Positions 48,716 to 60,917 are shown, numbered from the stretch's first letter. The stretch is DNA of 64,000 nucleotides from Scleromitrula shiraiana (GCA_028455995.1 JABELC010000007.1:1302001-1366000), one strand, 5' to 3'. Made by a program: numbers and translations. The notes: a model not told the origin generated them from the letters alone.

Positions 48716-48848
48716 TTAGGACGAGTCATTTTACTTAATAAATTACTCACTACTATACAAATTTCTAGCTCTAATAAAAGTGGTTCGTTGTGTTGTAGAA
48801 CTATTACCTAGCTGGTGAATCCAAAGCACTGATATATTCACCACCTTT

Positions 48849-48895
48849 AAACTGAACAATTATGAGAAGATGTTGTCCAACTTGATATTGAATAA
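48849..48895. repeat. Copy 2 of a dispersed repeat
   Basis: It shares AACTGAACAATT and TTGTCCAACTTGATATTG-like blocks, in the same order, with 15551-15631. It lies just downstream of the bicupin relic, whose truncated end is 130 bases away. Confidence 0.4.
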
Positions 48896-49204
48896 CTAGA
48901 GTATTGTATTGTTTTATTTAATAGCAAATAATTAAGCTACTAGTACTATATTTTCTAACTTAATATCGAATAATCACAACATTTAAAATTATAGTGATCA
49001 ACGAATTAGTATACAAAAGCAGTTAGTTGATTAGCTAATTAATTACTTAGATAAGCTTAGTGTAAGGCTCCAAAGGTCTGCGTTATCTAGCAGGGATGTG
49101 TAACAAGGATTAGATATTCCATGATTGACATGCATGATTCATCATTGATAGATTCGATTCATGCATGGGATTCTGACTTTCAGACTTTCAATCATTATTA
49201 TAGT

Positions 49205-49880
49205 AGATTTTATTGTTAAAAAATATAATGTCAGTACTAGTAACTTATATTTAAAAAATCTAATATATAATTACTAGTATTAAATTATAAAAAAGAATTT
49301 CAATTACCAGTGAATTCATTAAATTTTAATTCTTTATTTCAAGTTTTCTTTACTACTACTAGTACTACTTAGTAATAGTATATTTTGATTTAATTCTATA
49401 AAAAATAAATCTTTTAAAACTTCAAGTTACTACTAGTGAAAATAATAATTTGAATTTAAAATAATCTAATTAAATTAATATAATGTAATAAATCTATAAA
49501 AAAGAATGATTCAAAAATTCGATTTGAAAATATTAATATTATTATTATGATATTATTACTAGTAATAATAATAATAATAATTATAAAAAAATTAAATTAA
49601 ATATCAAAATAATTATTTATTGATTCTAGTCTAACAGTAAATATTATCTAAAAAATATATATCTAAGTAATAATAAAAAACTTTAATCAAATTTAATTTT
49701 TTAAATATAAATTTTAATTATTTTTATTTATATATTTTTTATAATTATAATTTCAAGTTCTATATATAAATAGTATATACATAAGTTTTTTTTTTAAAAA
49801 ATATTTTATAAAAATTTATTTGTTATAACTTGAAACATCTTCAAGTTACTACTACTACTACTAGTAGTAGTACACTAACT
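49205..49880. repeat. AT-rich, RIP-like island 2
   Basis: About 670 bases of nearly pure A/T with repeated ACTAGT-centred triplet palindromes, the largest at about 49843-49881. Like island 1 (1615-2150) it ends a few hundred bases upstream of a plus-strand gene. A RIP-degraded mobile element is the likely origin, but nothing coding remains. Confidence 0.6.
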
Positions 49881-49881
49881 T
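49843..49881. repeat. ACTAGT-centred imperfect palindrome
   Basis: TAC/ACT triplets run into TAG/AGT triplets around ACTAGT at 49860-49865. The outer arms AAGTTA and TAACTT are also complementary, with one small offset. It could form a hairpin or cruciform. Confidence 0.7.
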
Positions 49882-50041
49882 GCGGAAAAGCAAAGTCCCT
49901 TTACAGAAGTCAAGCGAAGTCCGACGATTAGTAGTAATCTCCAACATCTTTTAGCTTTATGCCCCTCTTTTCCCATTTCCTTATCTTTTACCTCGAACTA
50001 AAAGACAACCAACAAAATATGATCTTATACACAAACCTATA

Positions 50042-52849
50042 ATGTCTCCATCACCGGAACAAGAAACGGCCAACGGATCTGCGATTGAGGAGAACCCTAC
50101 ATCGCAAACGAGTCGTACCAACAGCACCAGCACTGCCAGTACATTAGACGAAGTCAAAGAGAAAGAGAAGGGAGCGGAGAAAACCATATCCTGCGTATCA
50201 TGTAGGCGGAGGAAATTGAAATGCGATAGAGTCAAACCAAAATGTGGAACATGCGGGCGATTAAGAGAAAAATGCGAATATCCGGAGAGGAGGAGAAATC
50301 CAGTAACCAAGAGGAGGAACATGAAGGAATTGGAAGCGCGATTGGCGCAAGTAGAGACACAACTTGTTGCGGAAACCAAACAAGTATCGACAACCGCGAG
50401 CGCGATCGAAACGAATGTTAGTCCTGATTGGAGCGCTATGCCTTTGGATATGGATATCAATTTCAACGATGTGGGATTACAAAACATGGGATTCGATATG
50501 ATGCAAGGAGACATAAATATAGAGGCCCCTTCTGCTATACCGATTGGGGATTATTTTTCACAGGAAATTATAAGTTTGGGATTACAAGAACCTTTGCCTC
50601 CGGAGAGTTTAATGGAAGATCTGTATGTTTATATTTCATATGTTTATTTCTTTTTTTGACAGAAATAGATTCCGAATATACTTCGAGAAATTCCACCCTA
50701 CTTTACCAATGATACACAAAAATAGATTTTATACATCTTTGGGTCTCCCCTCACATCTTAAACCACCTATTTTTTTGCGATATGCTATGATGATGATGGG
50801 AGCATGTATGTATCTCAATTTTCGATTTTTGGATTCGACTGACCATATCAGCACTATCGGACTCATATCAGAATTTTACTGAAATATTTTATGAGCGAGC
50901 AAGAAGATATGCCGAATCAGCAGAGCTGAAGGTTTGTAACCAGTCTGACCATCATAAATATATTTGTTGAAAATAATCAGGGACGAGGAGAATCCATGGT
51001 TACTACACAAGCTGTCCAAGCTTGGTCATTAATCTCGAACTACGAAGCTACAAATGCTTACTTCTGTCGTGCTTGGATGAGTGTTGGAAGATGGTGAGAA
51101 TTCTTAATAAATTTATGAAAACAAAGCTTACAGTATTAGTGCACGCTTGTGTCATATGCTTGGATTACACGAGATTGATATTGGGGGAGGTTTTGCAGGG
51201 AAACGAATCCTATCCCCAGCGAAAGATTGGGTTGAATTAGAAGAACGCCGAAGAGCATTTTGGACAGCATTTTATGGAGATCGCTGGGCCAGTTCCGCTA
51301 CAGGATGGCCAGTGATGTTTGATGAGAGAAGAGTGGGCTGAACAGAATCTGAATTGTCGGAAAATCGATTGACTGTTGACAGATCTATACTAATTTACCT
51401 TCTTCGGACGAAGCGTTTAACTCGGGCGTGGAAGAGAAAGCCGCTAGTTCACTAGCAGAGGCATTGACCCCCGAAGGAGCTGCTAATATATCTTCATTTG
51501 GTGGTGTCGTTCTATCAGCCTGCTTATTTGGACACAATTACGAACATTTGTTTCAAAGGGGCCCAAATGAGCGCCCACATGATTTATCTAATGGGGAGTT
51601 CTGGAAAAGACATCGAAGAATGGATAATATGTTATCTAGTACCTTCATGTTTCTTCCTGATCGTCTTAGATTACCAGCTGGTATTCGGGATAGGAACGTT
51701 GCGTTTTTCCATTTGAATATATACACATCAACGATGTAAGTAATGATGTTTGTTGATCAACATCCAATTCTGACGTTGAATTTAGTTGTCTACATCAAGG
51801 AGCAGTTCTCACTGCTGAACGGTATAACCTCAGCCGGTCATTTATAAAACAGAGTGAAGTTAGAAGTTTAATGGCCGCTGAAGAAATGGCAAACATAATG
51901 CGACTTATCAGTCATATAGATTCAACTCAAGTAAGTCGTACACGAAGAAGATGTTTTGAAATCACGACTAATTCTTGAATAGATGAGCGCATGGATAGGA
52001 TTCTCTCTATACGTTGCCGCGGGTGTTTTCCTTCAGGATGTCGGAAGAGCTCAACCCAGTCCCCAGAGTAGTAGTAATCTTGAATTCTTAATGTCAGCCA
52101 TGAAAGCAATTTCAAAGAGACATGTACTCACGAAGCACTTTGCCGAACAACTTCAATTTGATATTGATAATATTGCAAACGATAAACCACGAATGTCGGG
52201 TACGATTTACAATCTAAACAATAGAGTTTCAACTGCTGCTGGAAATGGAGAAAATTGTCCTATGTCTAGCATGGATGAACGCAATTCATCAAGGGTTGAA
52301 TCTGTCTCTGCTGGAACTACGAGCCGCGCATCATCAACTAGGATTCCTGTCGGTATGGTGGGTATTCTCCCTCCTCACGACTCCTTTTCTCAAACCACTC
52401 AAACCTCTCCATTCTCAACCGTATCATATCCGCCTCAACCTCCCGATTCCGGCAGCGAAACATTCGATCCCGGTACCGATTTCAATTTCTCAATGAATAA
52501 CGGAAACAACACTGGATCCGGAAACGGAAACGGAAATGGAAATGGAAATGGTAATACACCATCTTCTGACTCATCTGCTAGCGCTACATCGAATTTCAAC
52601 AACACTACTACATATGCCTATCGGCCGGGTATGGAAAGTGGAAAATCTCCCCCCGATGGATCGGCATCTCAACAAACGGGTTATGTTAATGATAGTTGGG
52701 TGTTTGACCCGGATCTACGCATCTTTAATGCTGATTTGAATATGAGGGGGAGTGAAAATCATTCTAGTGATGATTTGTTGAACAATTTGATGAATGCTGC
52801 AGATGGTGGAGGTGTTTCTTGGGATAAGGGGTTTGTGGTACCGGAGTGA
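50042..52849 (+). CDS. Zn2Cys6 transcription factor with Gly-Asn repeat tail
   Basis: Eight exons: 50042..50622, 50663..50805, 50852..50931, 50981..51093, 51134..51332, 51383..51735, 51786..51930 and 51983..52849, giving 826 residues. Phases agree throughout. Two introns are only 40 bases long (50623-50662 and 51094-51133). The cluster is at about residues 50-78 (SCVSCRRRKLKCDRVKPKCGTC...C), followed by a basic linker and a coiled-coil segment (MKELEARLAQVETQL). The central domain contains FRIYFEKFHPTLPMIHKNRF and RLCHMLGLHEID...ELEERRRAFWTAFYGDRW, typical of PF04082 and of the regulator group that includes carbon-source activators. The tail has a 6-base tandem repeat giving GNGNGN. The donor at 51333 (GTGGGC) is weak. 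Targets unknown. Confidence 0.87.
52515..52553 (+). repeat. GGAAAC/GGAAAT hexamer repeat in coding sequence
   Basis: Six imperfect 6-base units encode a Gly-Asn run in the regulator's C-terminal region. Length changes would keep the frame. Confidence 0.85.
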
Positions 52850-53559
52850 TTGTGTTGTGTTGTGTTGTATTGTATTGAAGGTTGATGAATTTATGATGGA
52901 TTGTATGTATAGCACGTGAGGAGTCAATGGATATACAGAGGAAACACTTCGGTTGGGGTAGGCTGGGGGAATATAATAGAATTCTACTCTGGTTAGTTAG
53001 ATATAGCATAGTATATGTATACATTAAAACCTCCCTCCATAGAAAAACTCAGAACGAAAAGTTACATTACATTGTCAGATTAGAATTCAGACAATAAAAA
53101 TCCGTCACACATCTTGAGATGATAGATTTGGAATGAAAACCACAAATTGTTCTAAATCGATACAAACATTCATATATTAACTCCGAAAACAAAAACCCCT
53201 CGTCATATAAAAAGTTCATCCGAAGAAATCTCAGAAAGAATGAAACAAAAGACGAAACCAGCCAAACCCTTACCGCCAAGGCCAAGAAAAAACCTAGATC
53301 TGCAACAAAGAACTCGGACATCTGGGCATCAATTATTCTCTATGAAATTTCGTCGCCAAGGGACTTGAATAGTGGGTTTAGGAGTACTGGGTTGTGTGCC
53401 AAGGGATGTGTAGATTTGCAACAAAAAGTGGATGGAATGAAATGGGGTTTGAAGTTTGGGGTTTTGGTGTATGGGATATAGGGAATGGGGTATGAGGGGG
53501 TTGATCGCTGAGATAATTGATTTTTGAATGTTTGTTGTAGATTGGGACATTTGAATTGA

Positions 53560-53655
53560 TTTTGAATGTCTGTTTAAGATTTAGATATTGAAATGTTTTT
53601 GGTGTAAATTTGATTTTAATGTATGTACAAGATACAGACATTCAAATTTCAATGT
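53560..53655. repeat. Inverted repeat (hairpin unit A)
   Basis: The left arm holds TTTTGAATGTCTGTTTAAGA. The right arm, read on the minus strand, holds ATTTGAATGTCTGTATCTTG. The two agree over most positions by eye. A third partial copy starts at 53521. Confidence 0.6.
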
Positions 53656-54586
53656 CTCGCTCCTCTTTTTGCAAAGGGATTTAGGGTTGGAATTGATGAT
53701 TTACATGTATACCGATATTGGGGTTTGCTTGGATATAAGATAAGGGTGTCAATGTTTGATATAAAGTTAGAAGAACCTGATGAAATATATAGATTAGAAT
53801 CTTCTATTCAATTGAAAGAAGTTGGAGGTGTAATATTCAAGATTTCGGGAACTACAGCGGGGAATTTGTAGAACCACGAGGAATTCTTTCTGCGTAATCC
53901 CAAAGCTATATCCAAAAAATCAGAAATATATGAGAATATATTGGTTGTTGACTTACAAGTAGACAATTAAATGTTCTAATTGTTTGAAGTTGAACTAGAC
54001 AATCAGCTATTTCCATTCATCAACATTGCATCATACAATAGAAAGTTCTACTTACTTGAAGTCGCATTGAGCAATCAAATAATCTTATTGTTCAACTGAA
54101 ATCAGTTAATTCCTATTTTAGGTTCTTTTTACATAGCCCCAACCCGGATACAGAGGCTGTATACGTGTCTACCACGTTTGATAACGCCATCACCCCCTTC
54201 CTGTAAAGCATCAAAGAGTAGTATTCAAATGATGCAAAGTGGAGAGGGAAGAACTGGTTTGGTTATTGCCACAAAAATACCAAGGGAAGGACCCAAGACT
54301 CGTCATAACCTGATCATCTTAAGTCTTTTGGTAAATACACGAGTCTGGTAACGAGCAACCCTCTCGAATCCTGTGCTCTCAGAAATCTCTTGTCGGCGAG
54401 GGTAGATTTTGGTTTGGGATCTGCTTTGAGAGCAAGTTTCCCAGTCAAAACATCATTGGCAATACTCAAAAGTCTCTGACGACATGGGTGATTATGATCC
54501 TTATTCTTCGATTTTGTATCCGCATTGGCGAGCTTTTGAGTTTTGAATATCCCACTTGAATTTGAACATCATAGCATGAATTATAA

Positions 54587-54672
54587 GCTTGAATGTCTGT
54601 ATCGTGTATGGATATTGAGATTGAATTAATCTTCAAAGCATTTCAATATCTGTATTCTATATAGACACTCGA
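54587..54672. repeat. Inverted repeat (hairpin unit B)
   Basis: The left arm reads TGAATGTCTGTATCGTGTAT then GGATATTGAG. The right arm on the minus strand reads GAGTGTCTATATAGAATACA then GATATTGAA. It is the same sequence family as unit A. Confidence 0.6.
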
Positions 54673-56541
54673 AATAATTTTGTTTAAAAAATATTTGACC
54701 GTTTACTTTTGAAACAGATATTAACTCGCGAGGAGGAAATCAAAGTAGCCTCAGTACGACCTATCAATCATTGAGTTGATATCTGATATCCACACGGTGA
54801 ATTTAGCGTAGTCTGTACCTTTAAAACTCAACATCGCTCATTACACGATCAATCGTCTCCATGATGGCATATGACTTGAACAAGCAACCAGAAAGAGAGC
54901 ACGCTGACGCCTCAGTCCCCTTTATCGAAAGGTGTCCAATCTTCTCGATACAAGGCTCGATATAATTATGATATGAGCCCTCTGATGAGTCGTCATCTTG
55001 TGGCTGATCTTCCTCTCTATCAAGGACGTTTGAAATGCTAGAATTCAATATACCCAATTCATCACTCCCGGTTTTTTATCTACATCAAGTCTTGATGCCG
55101 CGAAAATTTTGATTGTCATCTCACGATACGCCCTGATGTGCAGTTCTGCAAGCCTTCTCTAGGCGGCGGCTCGTCCAGAATTTGTATTTTGATACGCATC
55201 GGACATTTTCGAGTTTCTCGAATTCTTCCTAATGATAAAACAGACTCATCAACGCATTCCTATATAGCTTTATTTGTCTCGAAAGCAGCACTTTGGCAGG
55301 CAGGATCTGAATCCACTGCATCGACTCCTGTTTTAGGTAAACCTAATGGTACATTGCTGTATGTTACAAAAGAAATGCCCGAAGAAAGTGTTTGGCCAAC
55401 TGATTTTAATCCGTTTGCTATCGATTACAAATCTGATATAAGAATTCCCGAGGAAGACACTTCGATTACACTCGATTGTTGTTGATGGCCCATCATTATA
55501 ACAGCCTCTGACCGATTCTCGTAATATTGATCCGATACAGACGCATATCCTCTTCTCAAAGCTGCCAAGGTTCATTTATTCCTTAAACTCATGCAGCCTC
55601 CGGTGTCATAGGTTGGGTCATTCTGGAACTTCTCAACAAATGTTCGAGGATTTGCACATTTTTTGAAGTACAAGGTAACTTCGAGATTACCAGAAAGATA
55701 TTAAACTATCAGACTTTTCCAATGTCTAATGTTATATCAAATAACCAAATCATTGTGATGTGTAATCTGATGGGGGACAATTAGAACATTAGAATGTACA
55801 ACATCGTATCAAGAAATACAACAAAGGTGAATAATTGATAATTTCACTCCATGTCTTAAAGATCTCAAGATGCTTATTGCGAAGAGCGCAAAAAAAGCAT
55901 ATAGTCGGCACGAGTCTTAAAGAGAAAGTGAGAAAGCGAAGGGAGCACAACAAACTTCTTATATTTATTCGAATCCAGTGAGATTCTTGGATCATTTGGC
56001 AAAATCTATATATTAAATTGTGTTGAGAATGAGATTTTAAATTGTGTTCCTAGTTAGATTCCTAGTTAGATTTGTTTATTTTGTTGATCCATTCCATTCA
56101 AATCAGGATTAATATATCTTCAATTCTTAGCATTAGAACTTTTAATCAATCAATTCTCAATTTTTCAATAAATTGTAATAGTTCTATTATCTATTCGGAG
56201 TGAATAGAACTGAAGCTCCCTCATGTTGATGGCACTTATATTTCCATTCACAGTCGACTTGGAATTTTCTTTCCTAAAGCTATAGAAACCATTTGAACTC
56301 CATTTGTTGTGGATAGAAGTTGATACCACGTCGACGCCGTTTCAATACTGTAATTAGTCACTTTCCACCCCTCCACCCCCCGCTCTTTCTAGCAACCGAT
56401 GACCAGTCGAATAATTTGACTTGTCAATATCCAATTCACAACCACCAAAAATCTTCAGTAATTGTTACTAATACAATATTCAGGGATTTGAATTCCTCAC
56501 ATCGAATTTTCCACTCCAAACTAAATACAAACATCTTCAAA

Positions 56542-56803
56542 ATGCCAAAATTGTAAGTATCAAACCGCTCACAACAAGAGAAATTGACTAACATTTTTTA
56601 GAATTGCTGCTACCAGTTCTACAGAACTTGACTTCACCAGTCAAAAGCCCGCAAAGGCCTCAACGCAACGAATTGCTGGTCATAAGCCCGACAGCACAAG
56701 CCAAGCTTCGTCTCAGGAGGTTCTGGAAAAGGCTCCGAAATCTAGTTGTTCGGGAACCTGTAAGAAGACTGGTGGTGCTTGTAGCAAGACTCTGGAGTTT
56801 TGA
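56542..56803 (+). CDS. Small 70-residue protein with Cys/Lys-rich C-terminus
   Basis: Spliced from an 11-base first exon (56542..56552) and 56602..56803 (49-base intron, donor GTAAGT, acceptor TTTTTAG, phase 2). The protein starts MPKLIAATSSTELDFTSQ, has a Lys/Ser/Gln-rich middle and ends with three cysteines in C-S-G-T-C-K-K-T-G-G-A-C-S-K. The start sits in an AAAATG context and the splice signals are strong. There is no signal peptide. The C-x3-C-x6-C ending recalls small metal-binding proteins, but three cysteines are too few to call it a metallothionein. It is easily missed because the first exon has only three and a half codons. Confidence 0.6.
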
Positions 56804-57447
56804 GAATTCATGAGATGAATGGGGGGGTGAATTGTTTGGGAGTTTGGAGTTTGGGTGATCCGAAGAATTTTTGATTCCTCGTGGTTGGATCTTTACGGCT
56901 TCCATGTTACGGCCAGGAACCTCGACATCAGGGTTGGAGTTTGGGATGGGCAGGGTGGTTGAGTGACTAGACTAACAGCCTGAAATAATTATCAATTCAT
57001 TATATGTTTGCTTATTCACTACATCAAATTCGACAAGCCCGTTCTCAGATTTAACGTGTATGGTTGCTATATTTCATCCCATATATTTCCCTGTTCCTGG
57101 GACAATATTCGATCTTTCAATAATAGAATCATGGGGAATATATAGTTCAAAATGAATCTTCACAAACAAAGGCTAGTACAGGATAGTTTGCTGAACCCTT
57201 CACAGCTTGCTATAAACCCTCTTTTGATTTCTGTATGGAAAATTAACAAACAACTTTGCGAATCTGACAAATAAGTTAACCTACAAGAGATACACTTCAA
57301 CAACTCCAAGGACTTCCATACTTTTGTATACATTTTACTTTCTCTATCATAACCACAATAGTCAACGCATTTAAACACTCTCTTGAAGAGCAACAATACT
57401 GGTCACCATCCAGATCATTTCCAACTCTGAAAAATTTACACACCAAG
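56804..57447. other. Intergenic spacer, 644 bases
   Basis: 3' flank of the small gene and promoter of the acidic protein gene. Nothing else seen. Confidence 0.55.
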
Positions 57448-58531
57448 ATGACAGAGTCATACAACGACCAAACCACCGTGGAGCCGGAACAAGGAATAGA
57501 ACAGCTCGTATCTTCAGCCAATGGTTGGAGCTTTGAACACAACAATGAGAACCACAGCATCAACACCGAAGTTGATACTCAAGCCATTCAAGAAGACTTC
57601 TTTGATATTACATATGATCAAAGCCCATTCTTACCTTTACACGGATCCCTTGGCGATTCAATCAACTTCTATGAACCCTCTCAAATATTTTCTCCAGTCC
57701 ACGAAATCAGACTTGAGAGCGACGAGGACCACGAAAACGACGAGAATGACGTCAAGTTTGTATCTGAAGACTCCCCACGCGGTACTTCGTTCAATATTCA
57801 AGACCACATCCAAGCCGAATTCCAAGCCAGCCAACAAGTCGTTTCCGATATCGACGAGAATAATGTCCAGTCCGTATCTGAAGACATACTACCCCTTCCT
57901 ATCAAATGTCCAATTCACACCCCAACTGAATCCGTAGACGACCAAACCAGCGGCTCGTCGATCTGCCTCGAGAACGGCATTCAAGACCATGATATTATCC
58001 GTCATCCATGTTCCTGCACCGTATGTCGCGAGAAGAAACGCATTCGAGCCGAAGCCCAAGCTGAATCTCAAGCCCACAAATACTCCCTTCCCAGCATCCG
58101 AGTTGTGTCTCCAAGCGAAGAAAGCACCGCCTCATCCAACGAGGAGAAGCATAACCCAGTTACGTCCAAGAATAGCCAACGCAGATCTTCAAGTGGCAGC
58201 ACCCGACTCGTTTGTCCGACTAAGAAACCCGTTGTTAAATGGTCAAATGCGCCTGCTTTGTCGGAAGTTAATGCTCAGGGGGGGGATGACTAAGTTTCTG
58301 GATGGGGGCTATCGCTGTGCGTGGCATGCTGATGTTGCTGACCAGGATGCACCAGATCAGCATGTACACGATCAGGATACAGTTAAGTAAGTTATTATTG
58401 TGATTTTAATGGCGGGCAGTGGTGAAATAAATATATACTAACTTCCCCGTAGAAAACCCAAACCCAAAACTGATACCTCGAAGGGTCTTTGGGGATGGAC
58501 TAAGAGAATAATTAAGGACAAAAAACAATGA
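57448..58531 (+). CDS. Acidic low-complexity protein, frame broken at a G8 tract
   Basis: The frame from 57448 runs 281 residues to a TAA at 58291-58293: Asp/Glu/Ser-rich, with PCSCTVCREKKRIRAE near residue 193 and an Arg/Ser-rich tail. Eight G at 58278-58285 come just before the stop. In the next frame coding clearly continues (MTKFLDGGYRCAWHADVADQDAPDQHV...) to a good intron (58387..58452, donor GTAAGT, acceptor CCGTAG, phase 2), then a basic end GLWGWTKRIIKDKKQ with TGA at 58529-58531. One G fewer would make a single protein of about 335 residues. So this is either a sequencing-length error, a recent null allele, or two products. Function unknown; probably disordered. Confidence 0.6.
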
Positions 58532-59373
58532 TTTTAGTGATGGGTAATAGATGGTGTGGGATAATATGTTATTATGAGAGGATTAGGAGTTAGGTTTATT
58601 CTTGAGAATTCCGGATAAGAGTTTCGTTATGCTATGGGGGAGTTATGAATATGGGGATATCTTGCGGCATTTGTATCTGTTTTTTGAGATATATTACTGG
58701 TTGTATGAATGAATTGATTAGGTTTTTCTAAGTCTTTGTTAAATTCTCTGTACATGTGAAGATGATATAAATAGCGGATACGAATTAAGATGATAGTTGT
58801 AGAAAGTATATACATGGTACATAGTTCAGATAACAGCTGTAGAGTATCACTTATAACGAACATTGCATTTGATGTTATTTTCTCTTGAGGGGAGATGTTG
58901 CGACTACTTATGTTTCTACAGAGTCAACTCGAGTGCTCATCTACACATATCAATATTCCGAACTTTGAATCATTTTGAAGCATAGAATCAAGTTGAGCCA
59001 CCTAATGCTGCCTACTGCGTATACAACAGCTCCTAACTAGGCTGTTCCAACACCTAGCCGTAGAATATCACCCATAGACATCCCTAGGCGAATACAATTC
59101 AAGATCAATTTCATGGAATCGTTAGCTACTACGGATACATACAAGATGCCTCGAACTTCCACCCGTACACAGTCTTACGGACCAGCCTCCAGTAATCCCA
59201 GAACTAGCTATAAATATCTTCAACTCCCATAAAACGAGTAGCTTTCATTCTCCCTTCTACCTTTCAAATAACATTGTGACAAGAAACCATAACAAGTCTT
59301 CGATACTCAAAACTGCAGACTCTTACGAACATCCAACAGACAATAAGAATCCTATCCAACCAACAACATCAGC
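58532..59373. other. Intergenic spacer, 0.84 kb
   Basis: 3' flank and promoter DNA. I see no supported gene. Confidence 0.5.
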
Positions 59374-60102
59374 ATGTCCTCCCAAACAACTCCCAAGAAC
59401 TCCTCCCCAGTCAATTCCTCCCCAGCCAACTCCTCCCTCCTCAACTTTTCCGACTCCGAAACCGAAGACTTCCAAGCCCGCGCCCCCAAAGCCACAATCA
59501 ACGCAACCCTCGAGAGTCTAGCCAATTGGTCCCGCTCCAGAGAAGCCCTCAACCAAGACGATGCATCAGATTCGGATTCAGACGACAATGCGCCTTCCCA
59601 TCCATATGTATCCCTCCCATCCTACTGCACCGGCCCCTCATCAAACATTCCCAACGCCCACGGAGAGATCTCCCGACCCTTAACCCCGCATCTTGGGCAT
59701 TGCGCTTGTTGTTCCGAAGCAGTCAAGCTCCTAGAAGATGATCCACGTAGTACATCATCATCCAATTTCTCGCTTAGTAGTAGTAGTAGTAGTAGTTACT
59801 ATAGCTGCGATGACGAATATGACATGCCATCTCCTACCCACCGAGACGGCGCACTAGGAGCCTATGCGGAAGCGGCGAGAATCGCGGTGATGATCACGGA
59901 TGGGTGGGATCGGACTATTGGGGCTGAGAAATATGAGGGAGAGCTTTGGTATGAGGTAGAGGAGGGATTGGGGGGTACTGATGTTTATGATGAGGGTATT
60001 GAGGAGGGAAAGGAGAATTATGATGATTCTAATGAGAATATTGATGAAAAGGAGCACGGTATTACCGCGGACTGGATTGGGGGCATGATGCCGAGTATGT
60101 AG
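59374..60102 (+). CDS. Ser/acid-rich protein of unknown function
   Basis: A single exon encodes 242 residues, starting in an AGCATG context. The N-terminus is a Ser/Asn/Pro repeat (NSSPVNSSPANSS), followed by an acidic DSDSDD patch at about residue 70. A short ordered part has PHLGHCACCSEAVKLLEDD, then a Ser run encoded by AGT triplets (about 59776-59801). The most structured region is GALGAYAEAARIAVMITDGWDRTIGAEKYEGELWYEVEEGL. The C-terminus is acidic. There are no membrane segments. It shares with the gene at 57448 an acidic, Ser-rich make-up and a short His-Cys-x-Cys patch, which is too little to call them related. I do not recognise the family. Confidence 0.75.
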   Translation: MSSQTTPKNSSPVNSSPANSSLLNFSDSETEDFQARAPKATINATLESLANWSRSREALNQDDASDSDSDDNAPSHPYVSLPSYCTGPSSNIPNAHGEISRPLTPHLGHCACCSEAVKLLEDDPRSTSSSNFSLSSSSSSSYYSCDDEYDMPSPTHRDGALGAYAEAARIAVMITDGWDRTIGAEKYEGELWYEVEEGLGGTDVYDEGIEEGKENYDDSNENIDEKEHGITADWIGGMMPSM

Positions 60103-60917
60103 GGATGATTTGTGAGTGGTGCATATATGAGGGGATTGACATGTTCCGGCGTTTAGCAATCAGTGAGATGGGGGGATGTATTCGCTATTGAGATGGTTAT
60201 ATGAGAGATATTATCGGAGGAGTTATAGGTTTAGGGATATTTTTTGGGATTTATTCGTGATGTGATAAAATGATATGAATAAAATTTCAGTTTGTAATAA
60301 ATGATTGGCAGGACTTTATTTCCTGAATGAACTTGCTTTGAATCATCTTTTCATACAATGCTTTACTTTGTAAATACCAGCAACTTGATGGTCCCTTTTG
60401 GTTTTCCAATTACAAGCAGGCAGGCTGAAGTAATGATTGTGTGGTTCGTTATTTATAAGTATCTCTTTGCAATTCTGAACTCGGAATGAACATTGCTATC
60501 CATGGTTCACAGATCATATTTATGACAATTAAAGAAAAAAAACAAAGATAGTATCATAGCAACAATCTTTCTACTTTAAAGATATCGTCTACAAAAGATA
60601 TTGTATTCTCCTAGAATTTCTAGAAATACCCTTTAAACTATATAACACTCATCTCATCAAAGGTTTCCTAAACATAAGATTCATTGGCCACTAAACCAAG
60701 ATATCTCAACAGCAACCCTCCAAATACCCAACTTCCCACTTACAAGTACCAACTAGCCGTACGCCCAATGGTGATGTGGTAATGCGAGGATAGAATCTTT
60801 CCCAAACTTCTTTTTCCTAGCCTATTAAAATCGAAAACATTATCAACTTGCACTGTCCACCACAAAATCTCCCAGGCCCCAATCCAATTCAGCCCCCTGG
60901 CACTAACCACCCACCCT
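60103..60917. other. Convergent 3' flanks
   Basis: 815 bases lie between the acidic protein gene (+) and the DHFR gene (-). No supported gene. Confidence 0.55.

Larger units (their letters stand above)
48716..50041. other. AT-rich spacer, 1.3 kb
   Basis: It holds a dispersed repeat copy at 48849-48895, the AT island at 49205-49880 and, in the last 150 bases, the promoter and leader of the regulator starting at 50042. No gene. Confidence 0.6.
52850..56541. other. Gene-free 3.7 kb with hairpin repeats
   Basis: No gene is supported. Two inverted repeats of about 85-95 bases lie at 53560-53655 and 54587-54672. Stretches near 53950-54110 have repeated GTTGAAC/CAATTGTTCAA-type words resembling the 15.6 and 48.9 kb repeats. 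A 115-codon frame at 55138-55485 is discussed under rejected items. The last 300 bases form the promoter of the small gene at 56542. Confidence 0.5.

Noticed and set aside
55138..55485. 115-codon plus-strand frame with a protein-like stretch (about residues 40-100)
   Set aside because: No family recognised, no credible start or splice sites, and sharp loss of signal on both sides. It may be a relic, but I cannot support it.
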